Below, piece by piece: positions 8,547 to 18,600 of a stretch of DNA of 64,000 bases; position 1 is the first letter of the stretch, and each line of letters starts with the position of its first letter. The stretch is from Oscillospiraceae bacterium (GTDB lineage Bacteria > Bacillota > Clostridia > Oscillospirales > Ruminococcaceae), in NCBI GenBank assembly GCA_015066115.1, contig SVOZ01000001.1, forward strand, positions 124,001 through 188,000. The letters run 5' to 3'. Made by a program: the position numbers and the translations under genes. Below the pieces are notes generated by a model. The model did not search any database. It saw only the letters and a program-made list of their open reading frames with translations, and was not told the origin of the DNA.

Positions 8547-8996
8547 TTGAAAATAAGTGAACTTATTGCAAGAGAAATTCTTTCCATGTTAGAAGAACAG
8601 GATGGAACTGCGGAAATAAAACGAAACGATTTTGCCGCAAAGCTCGGCTGTGTTCCCAGCCAGATAAACTATGTTTTGTCTTCGCGCTTTACAACAGAGC
8701 AGGGCTATGTAATAGAAAGCAGACGCGGTGGCGGCGGATATGTTAAAATAACCCGCATTTGTAATGATAAAAAGAGCCAAATAATGCATATCATTGATTC
8801 GCTCGGTTCTCAGATAGATTATTACAGTGCGCGTTCAATATTAATAAATCTTTGCTATCAAGAGCTTATCGAGCAAAAGGCGGCATCAATCGTTTTGGCG
8901 GCGATTTCAGATAACGCCCTCAAAGATGCTCCTTTGCAGGTTAAAGATAAGGTCAGAGCAGAAATTTTTAAAAACGCCTTGTTAATGGCGGTGTAA
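8547..8996 (+). CDS. ctsR: Transcriptional repressor of heat-shock genes CtsR
   Basis: ISELIAREILSMLEEQDGTAEIKRNDFAAKLGCVPSQINYVLSSRFTTEQGYVIESRRGGGGYVKI; TTG start; first gene of the ctsR-mcsA-mcsB-clpC operon. Confidence 0.95.
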   Translation: MKISELIAREILSMLEEQDGTAEIKRNDFAAKLGCVPSQINYVLSSRFTTEQGYVIESRRGGGGYVKITRICNDKKSQIMHIIDSLGSQIDYYSARSILINLCYQELIEQKAASIVLAAISDNALKDAPLQVKDKVRAEIFKNALLMAV

Positions 8997-9014
8997 TTAA
9001 AGGAGGAAAAACCT

Positions 9015-9536
9015 ATGTTGTGTGAAAAATGTAAAAAAAATCAGGCAGTTACTCATATAAGACAGAATATAAACGGAAATCTTACCGAAATGCATCTTTG
9101 TGAAAACTGTGCCGCCGAAATAACCGGCAAGTTTGAAAACGAGTACAGTAAGCTTTTCTCTGATTTCGGATTTGGAATTGATTCGGTGCTTGGCTCAATT
9201 TTCGGTCAAGACTTTCTTTCCGAGAATCTGCTTTCCGAGCCCGAAGAAAAATGTCCAATGTGCTCTGCAACCTTAAGTCAAATAAGGAAAAGCGGAAATG
9301 TTGGATGTAGCCACTGCTATCAAACCTTTCGTTCCCAGCTTATGCCGCTTATTTCGCGTATTCACGGAAAAACAGCGCATAACGGAAAGATTCCGGCATC
9401 GGTTGAGGGTAAAATTTCGGTTAAGGCACAGATAACAGAGCTTGAAAATCAGCTTAAAACTGCAATTGACGAGCAGGAATTTGAAAAAGCCGCTAAGCTT
9501 CGCGATGAGATAAATGCCCTTAAAAAGTCGATTTAA
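9015..9536 (+). CDS. mcsA: McsA, activator of protein-arginine kinase
   Basis: Paired CxxC zinc motifs (CEKC...CENC, CPMC...CSHC) and C-terminal UVR motif; operon context. Confidence 0.93.
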   Translation: MLCEKCKKNQAVTHIRQNINGNLTEMHLCENCAAEITGKFENEYSKLFSDFGFGIDSVLGSIFGQDFLSENLLSEPEEKCPMCSATLSQIRKSGNVGCSHCYQTFRSQLMPLISRIHGKTAHNGKIPASVEGKISVKAQITELENQLKTAIDEQEFEKAAKLRDEINALKKSI

Positions 9537-9557
9537 TTTGGGAAAGGAGTAAATAAA

Positions 9558-10589
9558 ATGAATAAATGGTTTGAAACAGATAATAAAACTAATGACCGCG
9601 GCGTTGTTGTGAGCACAAGAATTCGCCTTGCAAGAAACCTTTCGGATATTCCGTTTCCCAATAAAATGAGTGGAGAACAGAAAAAGGATGTTATTGACAG
9701 GGTTTCAAAGGCTCTCTCTAAGGCCAAGTTTGCAAAGGATATAACCCTTAAAATGATAGATATGGAAAAGCTCGACAATATTGAGGCTAACGCTATGGCA
9801 GAGCGCCGTATCATCAGCCCCGAATTTGCCTCAAACAGAGAGGGAAGGGCTATCTTTATTTCGCAGGATGAAAGCGTTGCCGTCCTTGTAAATGAGGAGG
9901 ATCACATTCGAATTCAGGTGCTCGCGTCAGGCTCTGACCTGCCTGTTTGCCTTAAAATAGCAAGCGAGATCGACACCTATTTGGATAATAAGCTTAGCTT
10001 TGCTTTTGACGAAACTCTGGGCTATTTAACACAATGTCCCACCAATCTCGGAACAGGACTCAGAGCATCTGTTATGCTTCATCTGCCTATGATGGAGTCT
10101 GGGAAAATGATTGAAAATTTAGCGAGCACCGTTTCAAAGCTTGGAATGACTGTTCGCGGCTCTATGGGTGAGGGCTCTGCTTCAAGAGGAGCGCTTTATC
10201 AGATCTCCAATCAGGTAACCCTCGGAATTTCAGAGCAAAATGCCATTGATAACCTTATGAGCATTGTAAATCAGGTTATCAGACAGGAAGAAAATCTCAG
10301 AAAAAACGCTTATGAGCATGACAGGATTTCAACCGATGATAAAATCTACAGAGCACTTGGTCTTCTCTCAACTGCAAGACTTCTATCAAGCGATGAGCTT
10401 CTTCATCTTTTGTCGCTTGTAAGGCTTGGAGCATCTCTCGGCGTTGTGAAAACGGATGTTTCGGTTTTAAACACGCTTCTTTTTGAAACAGGCGCGTATT
10501 CTGTCTGCGCCAGATATGGAGAAGGCGTTGATTTGAGAAAAAGGGATGAACTGCGCGCTCTGTTTGTAAGAGAAAAATTATCTGCTTAA
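9558..10589 (+). CDS. mcsB: Protein-arginine kinase McsB
   Basis: STRIRLARNL, phosphagen-kinase-like fold motifs, operon context. Confidence 0.95.
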   Translation: MNKWFETDNKTNDRGVVVSTRIRLARNLSDIPFPNKMSGEQKKDVIDRVSKALSKAKFAKDITLKMIDMEKLDNIEANAMAERRIISPEFASNREGRAIFISQDESVAVLVNEEDHIRIQVLASGSDLPVCLKIASEIDTYLDNKLSFAFDETLGYLTQCPTNLGTGLRASVMLHLPMMESGKMIENLASTVSKLGMTVRGSMGEGSASRGALYQISNQVTLGISEQNAIDNLMSIVNQVIRQEENLRKNAYEHDRISTDDKIYRALGLLSTARLLSSDELLHLLSLVRLGASLGVVKTDVSVLNTLLFETGAYSVCARYGEGVDLRKRDELRALFVREKLSA

Positions 10590-10608
10590 ATCTTAAAAGG
10601 AGGCAAAA

Positions 10609-13068
10609 ATGTTTGTTTTTAATTCGTTTACTCAAAAAGCAAATAAAACCCTAAACGCCGCAATAGAGTTTGCCCAGAGTTTAGGGCACACCTATATCGG
10701 AAGCGAGCACCTGCTCGGCGGCTTTTTAAAGGAAGAGGATTCGGCGGCATCAGAGCTTTTAAGAGATGCCGGTCTTACCTATATAGATTTATTTGAACAG
10801 CTTGAAACTGATGTAGGCAAAGGAATGCCGTCAACTCTAAGTCCTGCAGATTTCACTCCGCGTACAAAGAGAATACTTGAGTCGGCAGTTTTAGAGGCGC
10901 GAAAAATGGGGCATAGCTATGTCGGAACAGAGCATCTGTTTTTGGCCCTTTTAAATGAGCAGGATTGCTATGCCGTAAAGTATTTAGAGGTTTTCGGCGC
11001 AAGTGTTTCAGAATTGCGTCGCGACTGCCTTGATGCCATTGGCAGCGATGCACAAGCGGTGGGTGACGGCGGTTCTGTTGGAGCAACAAATAGACCTAAA
11101 GCAAAGTCGTCTACCAAGGCGCTTGATGAATTTTCGCGCGACTTAACTTTGGCCGCTAAAAACGGCGAGCTTGACCCCGTTATCGGCAGAGAAACCGAGA
11201 TTGAAAGGGTCATCCAGATCCTTTCAAGGCGTACAAAAAATAATCCCTGCCTTATAGGTGAACCCGGCGTCGGAAAAACAGCCGCCATTGAGGGACTTGC
11301 TCAAAAAATAGTTGAAGGTCAGGTCCCTGAAATACTCAAAAACAAAAGGGTTGTAACCCTTGATTTAACTGGTATGCTTGCGGGCACAAAGTATCGCGGC
11401 GATTTCGAGGAAAGAATAAAAAATGTGCTTGCTGATGTCAAAAAAGCAGGCGATGTTATCCTCTTTATCGACGAAATTCACACCCTTATCGGTGCGGGTG
11501 CTTCCGAGGGCGCAATTGATGCGGCAAATATCTTAAAACCCTCGCTTTCGCGTGGCGAAATTCAGCTTATCGGAGCTACAACAATAAATGAGTATCGTAA
11601 GCATATAGAAAAGGACGCCGCTTTAGAGCGTAGATTTCAGCCTGTTATGGTGGACGAACCCTCGCAGGAGGAGGCAGAGCAGATTCTCTTTGGTCTGCGT
11701 GATAAATACGAAGCGCACCATAAAATTAAAATAACCGACGAGGCAATAAAGGCCGCCGTAAAGCTTTCTGCAAGATATATTAATGACCGTTTTCTTCCCG
11801 ATAAGGCAATTGACCTTATCGACGAGGCGGCTTCGCGTGTAAAGATAAAGAACTTTACAGCGCCGCCCGACCTAAAAGAGCTTGAGGATGAGCTGAAAAA
11901 GCTTGGTCTTGAAAAGGCTGAGGCGGTAAACACTCAGGATTATGAGAGAGCGGCAGAGCTTCGCGATGAGGAAAATGATGTTAAAGCAAAAATTGATGAG
12001 GCTAAAAAGAATTGGCAGCAGGGAAATCAAAAGGAAAAAAGCGAGGTTAGTGCCGAGGATGTTGCCGATATTATAGCGCAGTCAACAGGCATTCCTGTTT
12101 CGCAGTTAAGCCGCGAGGAAAGTGAAAGACTTCTTAAAATTGAGGAAACTCTCCATCAGCGCGTTATCGGGCAGGATGATGCTGTTTCGGCCGTTGCAAA
12201 GGCGGTGCGCAGAAGCAGAGTAGGTCTTAAGGATCCCAAACGCCCGATTGGCTCATTTATTTTTCTTGGACCCACAGGCGTTGGAAAAACCGAGCTTTGT
12301 AAAGCACTTGCCGAGGGCCTTTTTGGCGATGAAAACGCAATGATAAGGCTTGATATGTCTGAGTATATGGAAAAGCACACGGTGTCGCGTCTTGTTGGCT
12401 CTCCTCCCGGATATGTCGGCTTTGACGAGGGCGGTCAGCTCACCGAGAAGATAAGAAGAAATCCTTATTCTGTTGTGCTTTTTGATGAGATCGAAAAGGC
12501 TCATCCCGATATTTTCAACATCCTTCTTCAGATACTTGATGATGGACAGCTTACCGACTCTCACGGCAGAAAGGTCAACTTTAAAAACTCTGTTATTATA
12601 ATGACTTCTAATGTCGGCGCAAGAATGATAACCGAGAGTGTAAAGTCTTTGGGCTTTGCAGGCTCTGATTCATCCGCCGCAGATGAGGAGAAGATAAAAG
12701 AGAATGTAATGGGCGAGCTTAAAAAGACCTTCCGTCCCGAGTTTTTAAACCGCGTTGACGATATTATCGTTTTCCATAAGCTCAGCTCGGAAAATATCCG
12801 TGAGATCGCCAAAAATATGCTCAAAAATGTTGCAGAGAGAATATGCACTCTTAAAATAGACATTTCATTCACCGAAGAGGCAATTTCTGCCATTGCAGAT
12901 AAAGGCTTTGACGCTGTTTACGGTGCAAGACCGCTTCGCCGCGCCATAACCTCTCAGATCGAGGATATGATTTCCGAGGCAATCCTTTCAGGAACCTTAA
13001 AAGAGGGCGATAGCGTTACCTGCACATTCTCCGACGGAAAATTTATTCTTGAGTCTATTGAAAAATAA
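10609..13068 (+). CDS. clpC: ATP-dependent Clp protease ATP-binding subunit ClpC
   Basis: Clp_N repeats, two AAA modules (GEPGVGKT, GPTGVGKTE), UVR linker. Confidence 0.95.
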   Translation: MFVFNSFTQKANKTLNAAIEFAQSLGHTYIGSEHLLGGFLKEEDSAASELLRDAGLTYIDLFEQLETDVGKGMPSTLSPADFTPRTKRILESAVLEARKMGHSYVGTEHLFLALLNEQDCYAVKYLEVFGASVSELRRDCLDAIGSDAQAVGDGGSVGATNRPKAKSSTKALDEFSRDLTLAAKNGELDPVIGRETEIERVIQILSRRTKNNPCLIGEPGVGKTAAIEGLAQKIVEGQVPEILKNKRVVTLDLTGMLAGTKYRGDFEERIKNVLADVKKAGDVILFIDEIHTLIGAGASEGAIDAANILKPSLSRGEIQLIGATTINEYRKHIEKDAALERRFQPVMVDEPSQEEAEQILFGLRDKYEAHHKIKITDEAIKAAVKLSARYINDRFLPDKAIDLIDEAASRVKIKNFTAPPDLKELEDELKKLGLEKAEAVNTQDYERAAELRDEENDVKAKIDEAKKNWQQGNQKEKSEVSAEDVADIIAQSTGIPVSQLSREESERLLKIEETLHQRVIGQDDAVSAVAKAVRRSRVGLKDPKRPIGSFIFLGPTGVGKTELCKALAEGLFGDENAMIRLDMSEYMEKHTVSRLVGSPPGYVGFDEGGQLTEKIRRNPYSVVLFDEIEKAHPDIFNILLQILDDGQLTDSHGRKVNFKNSVIIMTSNVGARMITESVKSLGFAGSDSSAADEEKIKENVMGELKKTFRPEFLNRVDDIIVFHKLSSENIREIAKNMLKNVAERICTLKIDISFTEEAISAIADKGFDAVYGARPLRRAITSQIEDMISEAILSGTLKEGDSVTCTFSDGKFILESIEK

Positions 13069-13072
13069 AAGA

Positions 13073-13104
13073 AACCCGCCATGGCGCTGCCAAGGCGGGT
13101 TTTG
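13073..13104. terminator. Terminator hairpin between convergent genes
   Basis: aacccgcc/ggcgggtt stem. Confidence 0.6.
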
Positions 13105-13109
13105 AGCCT

Positions 13110-13409
13110 TTATTGTATAAGTGAAGTTAAATCACTTCCGTAAATTTTGAGAAATATCTTTTCGTCATTTAATAAGCTCTCAACAAGCTTTTTTATATTA
13201 TCCTCGGTTATTTTATCAACAACACAAAATGGAAGAGATGGCTCAATATAAGAAAGATTTTCCTTTTTCATCAACGCCTTTAGATTATCAGGTGTGGTTA
13301 TTACAAGAGTGTATTGGCTGCCGTCCTCAAGCGTTAAACAAACATCTATGTTATCGTTTATAGGGTCAACTTCTTGTATAGGAGTGGGGAAAAATAGTTT
13401 GTAATTCAT
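13110..13409 (-). CDS. Hypothetical protein (99 aa), partner of the adjacent immunity-like gene
   Basis: ATG at 13409 with GGAGGTTT SD; MNYKLFFPTPIQEVDPINDNIDVCLTLEDGSQYTLVITTPDNLKALMKKEN... The listed 199-aa ORF start lies inside the neighbouring gene. Confidence 0.7.
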   Translation of the reverse strand: MNYKLFFPTPIQEVDPINDNIDVCLTLEDGSQYTLVITTPDNLKALMKKENLSYIEPSLPFCVVDKITEDNIKKLVESLLNDEKIFLKIYGSDLTSLIQ

Positions 13410-13428
13410 ATTAAACCTCCGATTTAAA

Positions 13429-13815
13429 TTAGGCTTTGTCATGCCAAACCGCAAGAACCTCTCCACCTTCTTCTTTGAGCAAAATGTGTGGACCGCCGGG
13501 GATAAAAAACACCCAGCTTCCTTTAACCAACCAAATGTGGCTTTCAGAATCATAATAAACTCTGTATGGAAGCTTGAATATAACCGAGTCGCCGTAAACT
13601 TGTTTCCATATTTTAAATGCAGCAGACTTTGCCTGTGCTGCAGTTTTAATTTCGTTAGTAACATCATTGGATACATTTGAAAAGGTACTGAGTTCTTGGC
13701 TGTATTCATTTATAGAAAAGTCGAAAGTAATGTTGTTAAAAAATGTGAAAAACAAAACCGCACAAAAGGTTATGACAATCAGAGATATAACAAGAATTCT
13801 TTTATTCTTTTTCAT
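13429..13815 (-). CDS. NTF2-fold immunity-like membrane-anchored protein
   Basis: N-terminal TM helix; 'AAQAKSAAFKIWKQVYGDSVIFKLPYRVYYDSESHIWLVKGSWVFFIPGGPHILLKEEGGEVLAVWHDKA' resembles the NTF2-fold immunity protein pattern (KIWKxxYG...YYDSExxxWLVxG...GG). ATG 13815 preceded by a GAGGTGG SD. Confidence 0.6.
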   Translation of the reverse strand: MKKNKRILVISLIVITFCAVLFFTFFNNITFDFSINEYSQELSTFSNVSNDVTNEIKTAAQAKSAAFKIWKQVYGDSVIFKLPYRVYYDSESHIWLVKGSWVFFIPGGPHILLKEEGGEVLAVWHDKA

Positions 13816-14025
13816 TTTTGCCACCTCGTTTTTTGTGTACATTTTCTATAATAATTATAAAATATGTGCTAACGCTTGTCAATTGACTATAACAACAAAC
13901 ACAAGTCTGTTTTTTTGTTTTCAAAAAGAAAAATTATCCATAAAGAAAATGTAAGAATGTTGTAGAAATATTAAAAGAAATATGTTATAATGTCTATAAA
14001 TTGTTTTTTATCTGAGCAATGACAG

Positions 14026-14054
14026 AATATTAAAGGAAAAGACACCATATATAT
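14026..14054 (+). promoter_or_regulatory. Possible sigma-E-type promoter
   Basis: AATATT - 14 nt - CATATATAT, resembling kmATATT / CATACAHT upstream of the GHL10 gene. A TATAAT-like hexamer also exists near 13986. Confidence 0.35.
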
Positions 14055-14090
14055 AGACAAGCCTTAAAAAACAGAAAGGTGCCTTGTTTT

Positions 14091-15668
14091 ATGAAAAGAA
14101 AAGGATTTGCTTTGTTAGCTTTGGTGCTATATCTGATTGCGTTTTGCTTTGGTTGCAAAGAGGATAAAACGGACGCAAGCTCCGCGGCCGCCCAGAAAGA
14201 GTCGCTTGTTATAGGCTCTGCAAGTGAATGGGGAAATGAGTACCCCGATTTTAACGAAAGCTTTAGCTTTTCTGATGTGTCGGCGCCGCTTGTTTCGGAT
14301 GTTGCATCTTCCGAAAACAGCCAGCAGAGCCTATCGTCCGATAAGTCATCCTCTAAAAATTCGTCGCAGGCCTTGACCTCGTCGCTTTCATCCTCAAAGC
14401 CCTCGTCAAATCAAACTACAACGGTTGTAACTTCTACTGCCTCATCAACCACATCTTCAAATTCCGCCGTTTCAAATTACAACACAGTTAAGGCGGTTTG
14501 GATATCTTATATTGATTTTAGCAGCATTTTAACAAACAAATCCGAAAGCGCATTTCGTAAAAACTTTGAAGCTGTTTGTAAAAATGCCAAGAATTTCGGC
14601 TTAAACACCCTGATTTGTCAGGTTCGTGCCTTTGGCGATGCGGCTTATCCGTCTGAATATTTTGCCTGGTCGCAGTTTGTGGCCGGCGTGGGTAAAAACC
14701 CCGGATATGACCCGCTTAAAATTATGATAGAGCTTGCCCACAAATATAACCTTTCTTTCCACGCATGGATAAACCCTTTCAGAACCTTTTTAAACACGCA
14801 GGTCTCAAGTGTTCCATCAAACACCGTTTTTAAAAAATGGTATAACGATAGCTCAAAAAGGGGAAAACACATAGTTAATTTTTCTGACCGCTGGTACTAT
14901 AACCCGGGCGAGCCCGAGGTCAGAGAACTGATTGTAAACGGAATTGTTGAGATAATAAAAAATTATAATGTCGACGGAATTCATTTTGACGATTATTTTT
15001 ATCCCAGAGGCATTGATAAAACCTTTGACAGCAGTACATATTCAAAGTATGGCGGTGGAAAAACCTTAGAAAACTTTAGAAGAGCCTCTGTCAGCACCCT
15101 TGTAAAAGAGGTTTATAACACCGTAAAAAAACACAACTCGAAAATCGTGTTTGGCATAAGCCCAGACGCAAACGTTGATAACAATCAAAATCAGCTTTAC
15201 TCAGATGTAAAGCTCTGGGGAAAAACAAATGGCTATGTTGATTATCTTTGCCCCCAAATTTACTATAACTACAAAAGTGAATCAACAAGCTTTTCAAAGG
15301 CGCTTAGTAATTGGAATAGCCTTGTGACCGCCTCAAATGTAAAGCTTATGGTTGGCCTTGCGCCTTATAAGATTGGCTATAAGGAAGATTCTTGGGCCTG
15401 CCTAAATGCAAACCGAGAAAATCATAAAAATACTCCTGACATCTGCGGAGCTTATGGCTGGCAGGTAAGTGATGCCTCTAAAAGCAACATTCTTGCCCGT
15501 CAATGTGAAGATAGTCTTTCGCTTAAAAAATGCGGCGGCGTGTTTTTGTATAGCTATCAGTATGTTTTTAATGTAAGCGGATATTTTTCGAACACTTCAA
15601 CCTATGTAAGCAATGCAGTTTCTCAGGCCAAAACCGAGATGGAAAACTTAAAAGAGACGCTCAAATAA
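14091..15668 (+). CDS. Glycosyl-hydrolase-like 10 (GHL10/YngK-like) lipoprotein
   Basis: Lipobox-like FCFGC; VKAVWISYIDFSSIL, VDGIHFDDYFYPRG, Ser-rich linker. ATG 14091 with AAAGGTG SD. Confidence 0.82.
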   Translation: MKRKGFALLALVLYLIAFCFGCKEDKTDASSAAAQKESLVIGSASEWGNEYPDFNESFSFSDVSAPLVSDVASSENSQQSLSSDKSSSKNSSQALTSSLSSSKPSSNQTTTVVTSTASSTTSSNSAVSNYNTVKAVWISYIDFSSILTNKSESAFRKNFEAVCKNAKNFGLNTLICQVRAFGDAAYPSEYFAWSQFVAGVGKNPGYDPLKIMIELAHKYNLSFHAWINPFRTFLNTQVSSVPSNTVFKKWYNDSSKRGKHIVNFSDRWYYNPGEPEVRELIVNGIVEIIKNYNVDGIHFDDYFYPRGIDKTFDSSTYSKYGGGKTLENFRRASVSTLVKEVYNTVKKHNSKIVFGISPDANVDNNQNQLYSDVKLWGKTNGYVDYLCPQIYYNYKSESTSFSKALSNWNSLVTASNVKLMVGLAPYKIGYKEDSWACLNANRENHKNTPDICGAYGWQVSDASKSNILARQCEDSLSLKKCGGVFLYSYQYVFNVSGYFSNTSTYVSNAVSQAKTEMENLKETLK

Positions 15669-15688
15669 ATTAAAAGGATGTTAAAAAT

Positions 15689-18600
15689 ATGAGGATGCAG
15701 AAAAAAAGACTTTCAGACGGTAAGATTGCCGCAATAATTGCAGGCAGTTTTTCTGCCGTTGCGCTTGTTGCAGTTGCGGCGGCGCTTTTGGTGCGCTTTT
15801 CTGCTCCGTCACTAAACAGTTCCCTCATTCAATCATCCTCAACTCCTCAAAAAGAAACCTCGTCTCAAATTGCTCAAACCGAGTCTCAAATTAGCTCGGA
15901 CACCGTTATTTATGAAACAGATGAGGGAACAAGCTTTAATGTTCCTGATGAATTACGCGCAGTTTATCTTAAACCCGGCCAGGACTTTCTTTTAAAGAAC
16001 ACCGACAGCATTGATACTGTAAAAAAACAGATCGACGCCGCAATCGACTCAACTATTAAGCTTAAATTTAACAGCCTTGTTATTTTCACTAAAACCACCT
16101 ATGGCGTAATTTTCGAGGACAAAGACTTAAAAATGGTGGTTGAGGGCTTTGATGTCCTTGAGTACGCCATTGAAAAGGCAAAAGAAAAAAATCTTTACAC
16201 CTATGTGGTTTACCCTGCTTTTGCTGAGCAAAAGGATAGTAAAATAACGGGTATTTCTGACTTTTCAAAAGAAACCATTAAAAATATAATAGACAGGGCA
16301 TCGGCTTTTGCCAAAAAATATCAGCCGTCTGCCATAGTTTTTGATGATTATTGTGTCGAAAAATCTGACAGTATGACAGATTTTCACAGCCAGAACGGGC
16401 AGGGAAGAGATATTGGTGACTTCCTGCGCGATAAGGTTTCTGAAGCTGTAAGGCTAGCAAGAAACGCAGTTAGGCAGAATAATAAAACATCTCAGATAGG
16501 CTTCCTTGCAAGTAGTGTCTGGGCAAATTCCTCGACCGATAAAAGAGGCAGCGCCACAAACTCCGATTATGAAAGCTATGTTGACGGCTTTGCTGATACA
16601 AGAAATTTTGCATTAGACCACAAGTTTAACTTTGTAATGGTTGAAAACCTAATGCCTACAGATAGCGTGAAAAACAATTTTAAAACTATTGCAAAATGGT
16701 GGAGCGAATTGTGCTCGCAGGCGGATATTCCGTTTTATAATGTTCACGCCTCAAGCAAGCTTCTTTCGGGTCCTGGTGAATTTGCAAGCCCTGACCAGCT
16801 TATTCTTCAGGTAAAGGAATTAAAGGGGCTTAAAACCTATAGCGGAAGCGTTTTTGACTCTCTTTCGGCTCTCTCTGCCGATAAAGAGGGAAGCACGACC
16901 CTGCTCTTAAAATATTTTGACAATCAAATAAAGGATAACCTTGTTTTCAGCAAGCTTAAAATGTCAAAGCCTGCATCAAACAAAATAACCACCTACGACA
17001 GCACAATCGCCTTTGCAGGTGCAACAGATCCTAATTTCAAAACTACATTTAACGGCAAGACCATCGAGGTTACTGATAAAGGATATTTTTCGCTTGATGC
17101 CGCCCTTGAAATCGGAACAAACACATTTAAGATAAGCCATAAGGGCAGGACCGTTACATATACAGTTGTAAGAAAGGTAAAGCTTTTAGAAAGTGTAACT
17201 CCTACAGGCACACTTGAGGTCGACGGAAACACAAATATTACCATTTCAGTTAAAGCCTATACAGGCTCTGCTGTAACTGCAAAAATTAACGGCACTACCG
17301 TTAAGCTTACAGAGAAAAAAGCAGAGGATGTTTCTGACGAAACGGTACAGTCAAACTATGTAATGTTTGAGGGTGTTTATAAGGCCCCTGCCGCTATTGA
17401 AACGGTGCAAAATCTCGGCAAAATTTCTGTAACAGCCACCTGGCAGACATTTAGCGAAAGCCTTACGGGCGCAACCATCAAGGTTTATGCTAAGCCCAAG
17501 CCTGCCGGTGAAACAATGAGCGCTGTTATGATAACCGAGCAGTACGCCGAAACCTTCCCAACAACCATTTTAAGCGACCAATCTCAGCCAAATTGCTATC
17601 CGCTTCCTGCAGGAACAGTTGACTATATTGTTGGTAACGAGCTTACCTTTACAAACAGCGACGGAACATTTACTTACTATAAGCTTATGTCGGGACACCG
17701 CATCTATAAAAAGGACACAAAGGCTCTTGGCAAAATCGAAAAGAAAAACAACAAAGTTTCTGCCGTTAATTTAACCTATGACGGAAGATTTGTAAATCTT
17801 AAAGTCGATAATAGCTGGAGCGTTCCCTTTAAGTACATCGAACAGCCTGAAGTAAGCTACAGATTTTATAAAAACGATCTTACCGACTTTGAGCTTAAAA
17901 AGGACTATCAGATAACAAAAGTTGTTTACCGCCTTTTCTACACAGACGAGATTGATCTGTCAAAGATCAATATGGATATAAATCCGCTTGTAAGTAAAAT
18001 GGAGTGCATGCTTAAAAAGGTAACTGTCGATTCGGTTGAGATACCGGTTTGCGACATTGAGCTTACATTAAAAACCGCAGGCGGCTTCTTCGGCGCAACT
18101 CCGGCCTATACAAACAGCAACAAGACCCTTGATATAAGGCTTAATGTTGCCGCGCCTATTCAAAAGGCAGATAATGCTTACGGATACACATTAAAAGGCG
18201 CAGTTATCATAGTTGACGCAGGACATAACAAAACTAGCCCCGGCGACCCCGGAAGCCTTATGGACAGCACAACGGGAAAATACAGCCATCCTGAATATCT
18301 GATGAATCAGATGACGCGCGATAAGCTTGTGCCAATTTTAAAAAGCCTTGGCGCAACCGTTATAACCATAGATAATGAGAAAATGCCGACAGCCGCACAG
18401 CGACTTGCATATTTCCAATCCGTAGATCCGCATCTAATGATATGTATTCATCACAACGGCGCGTCTTCGTCTTATGCTCGCGGAGCGGTCGGAACATATT
18501 TTAATGCTTATTCACAGCTTCTTGCAAAGAGCATTATGACAAGCGTTTGCGGTGACTATATAAGCACAGGGTCAAACCGAGCCTATGATTACTATTTCAG

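Noticed and set aside
13410-13709. N-terminal extension of the 13110..13709 ORF
   Set aside because: Overlaps the immunity-like gene out of frame; ATG 13409 has a strong SD.
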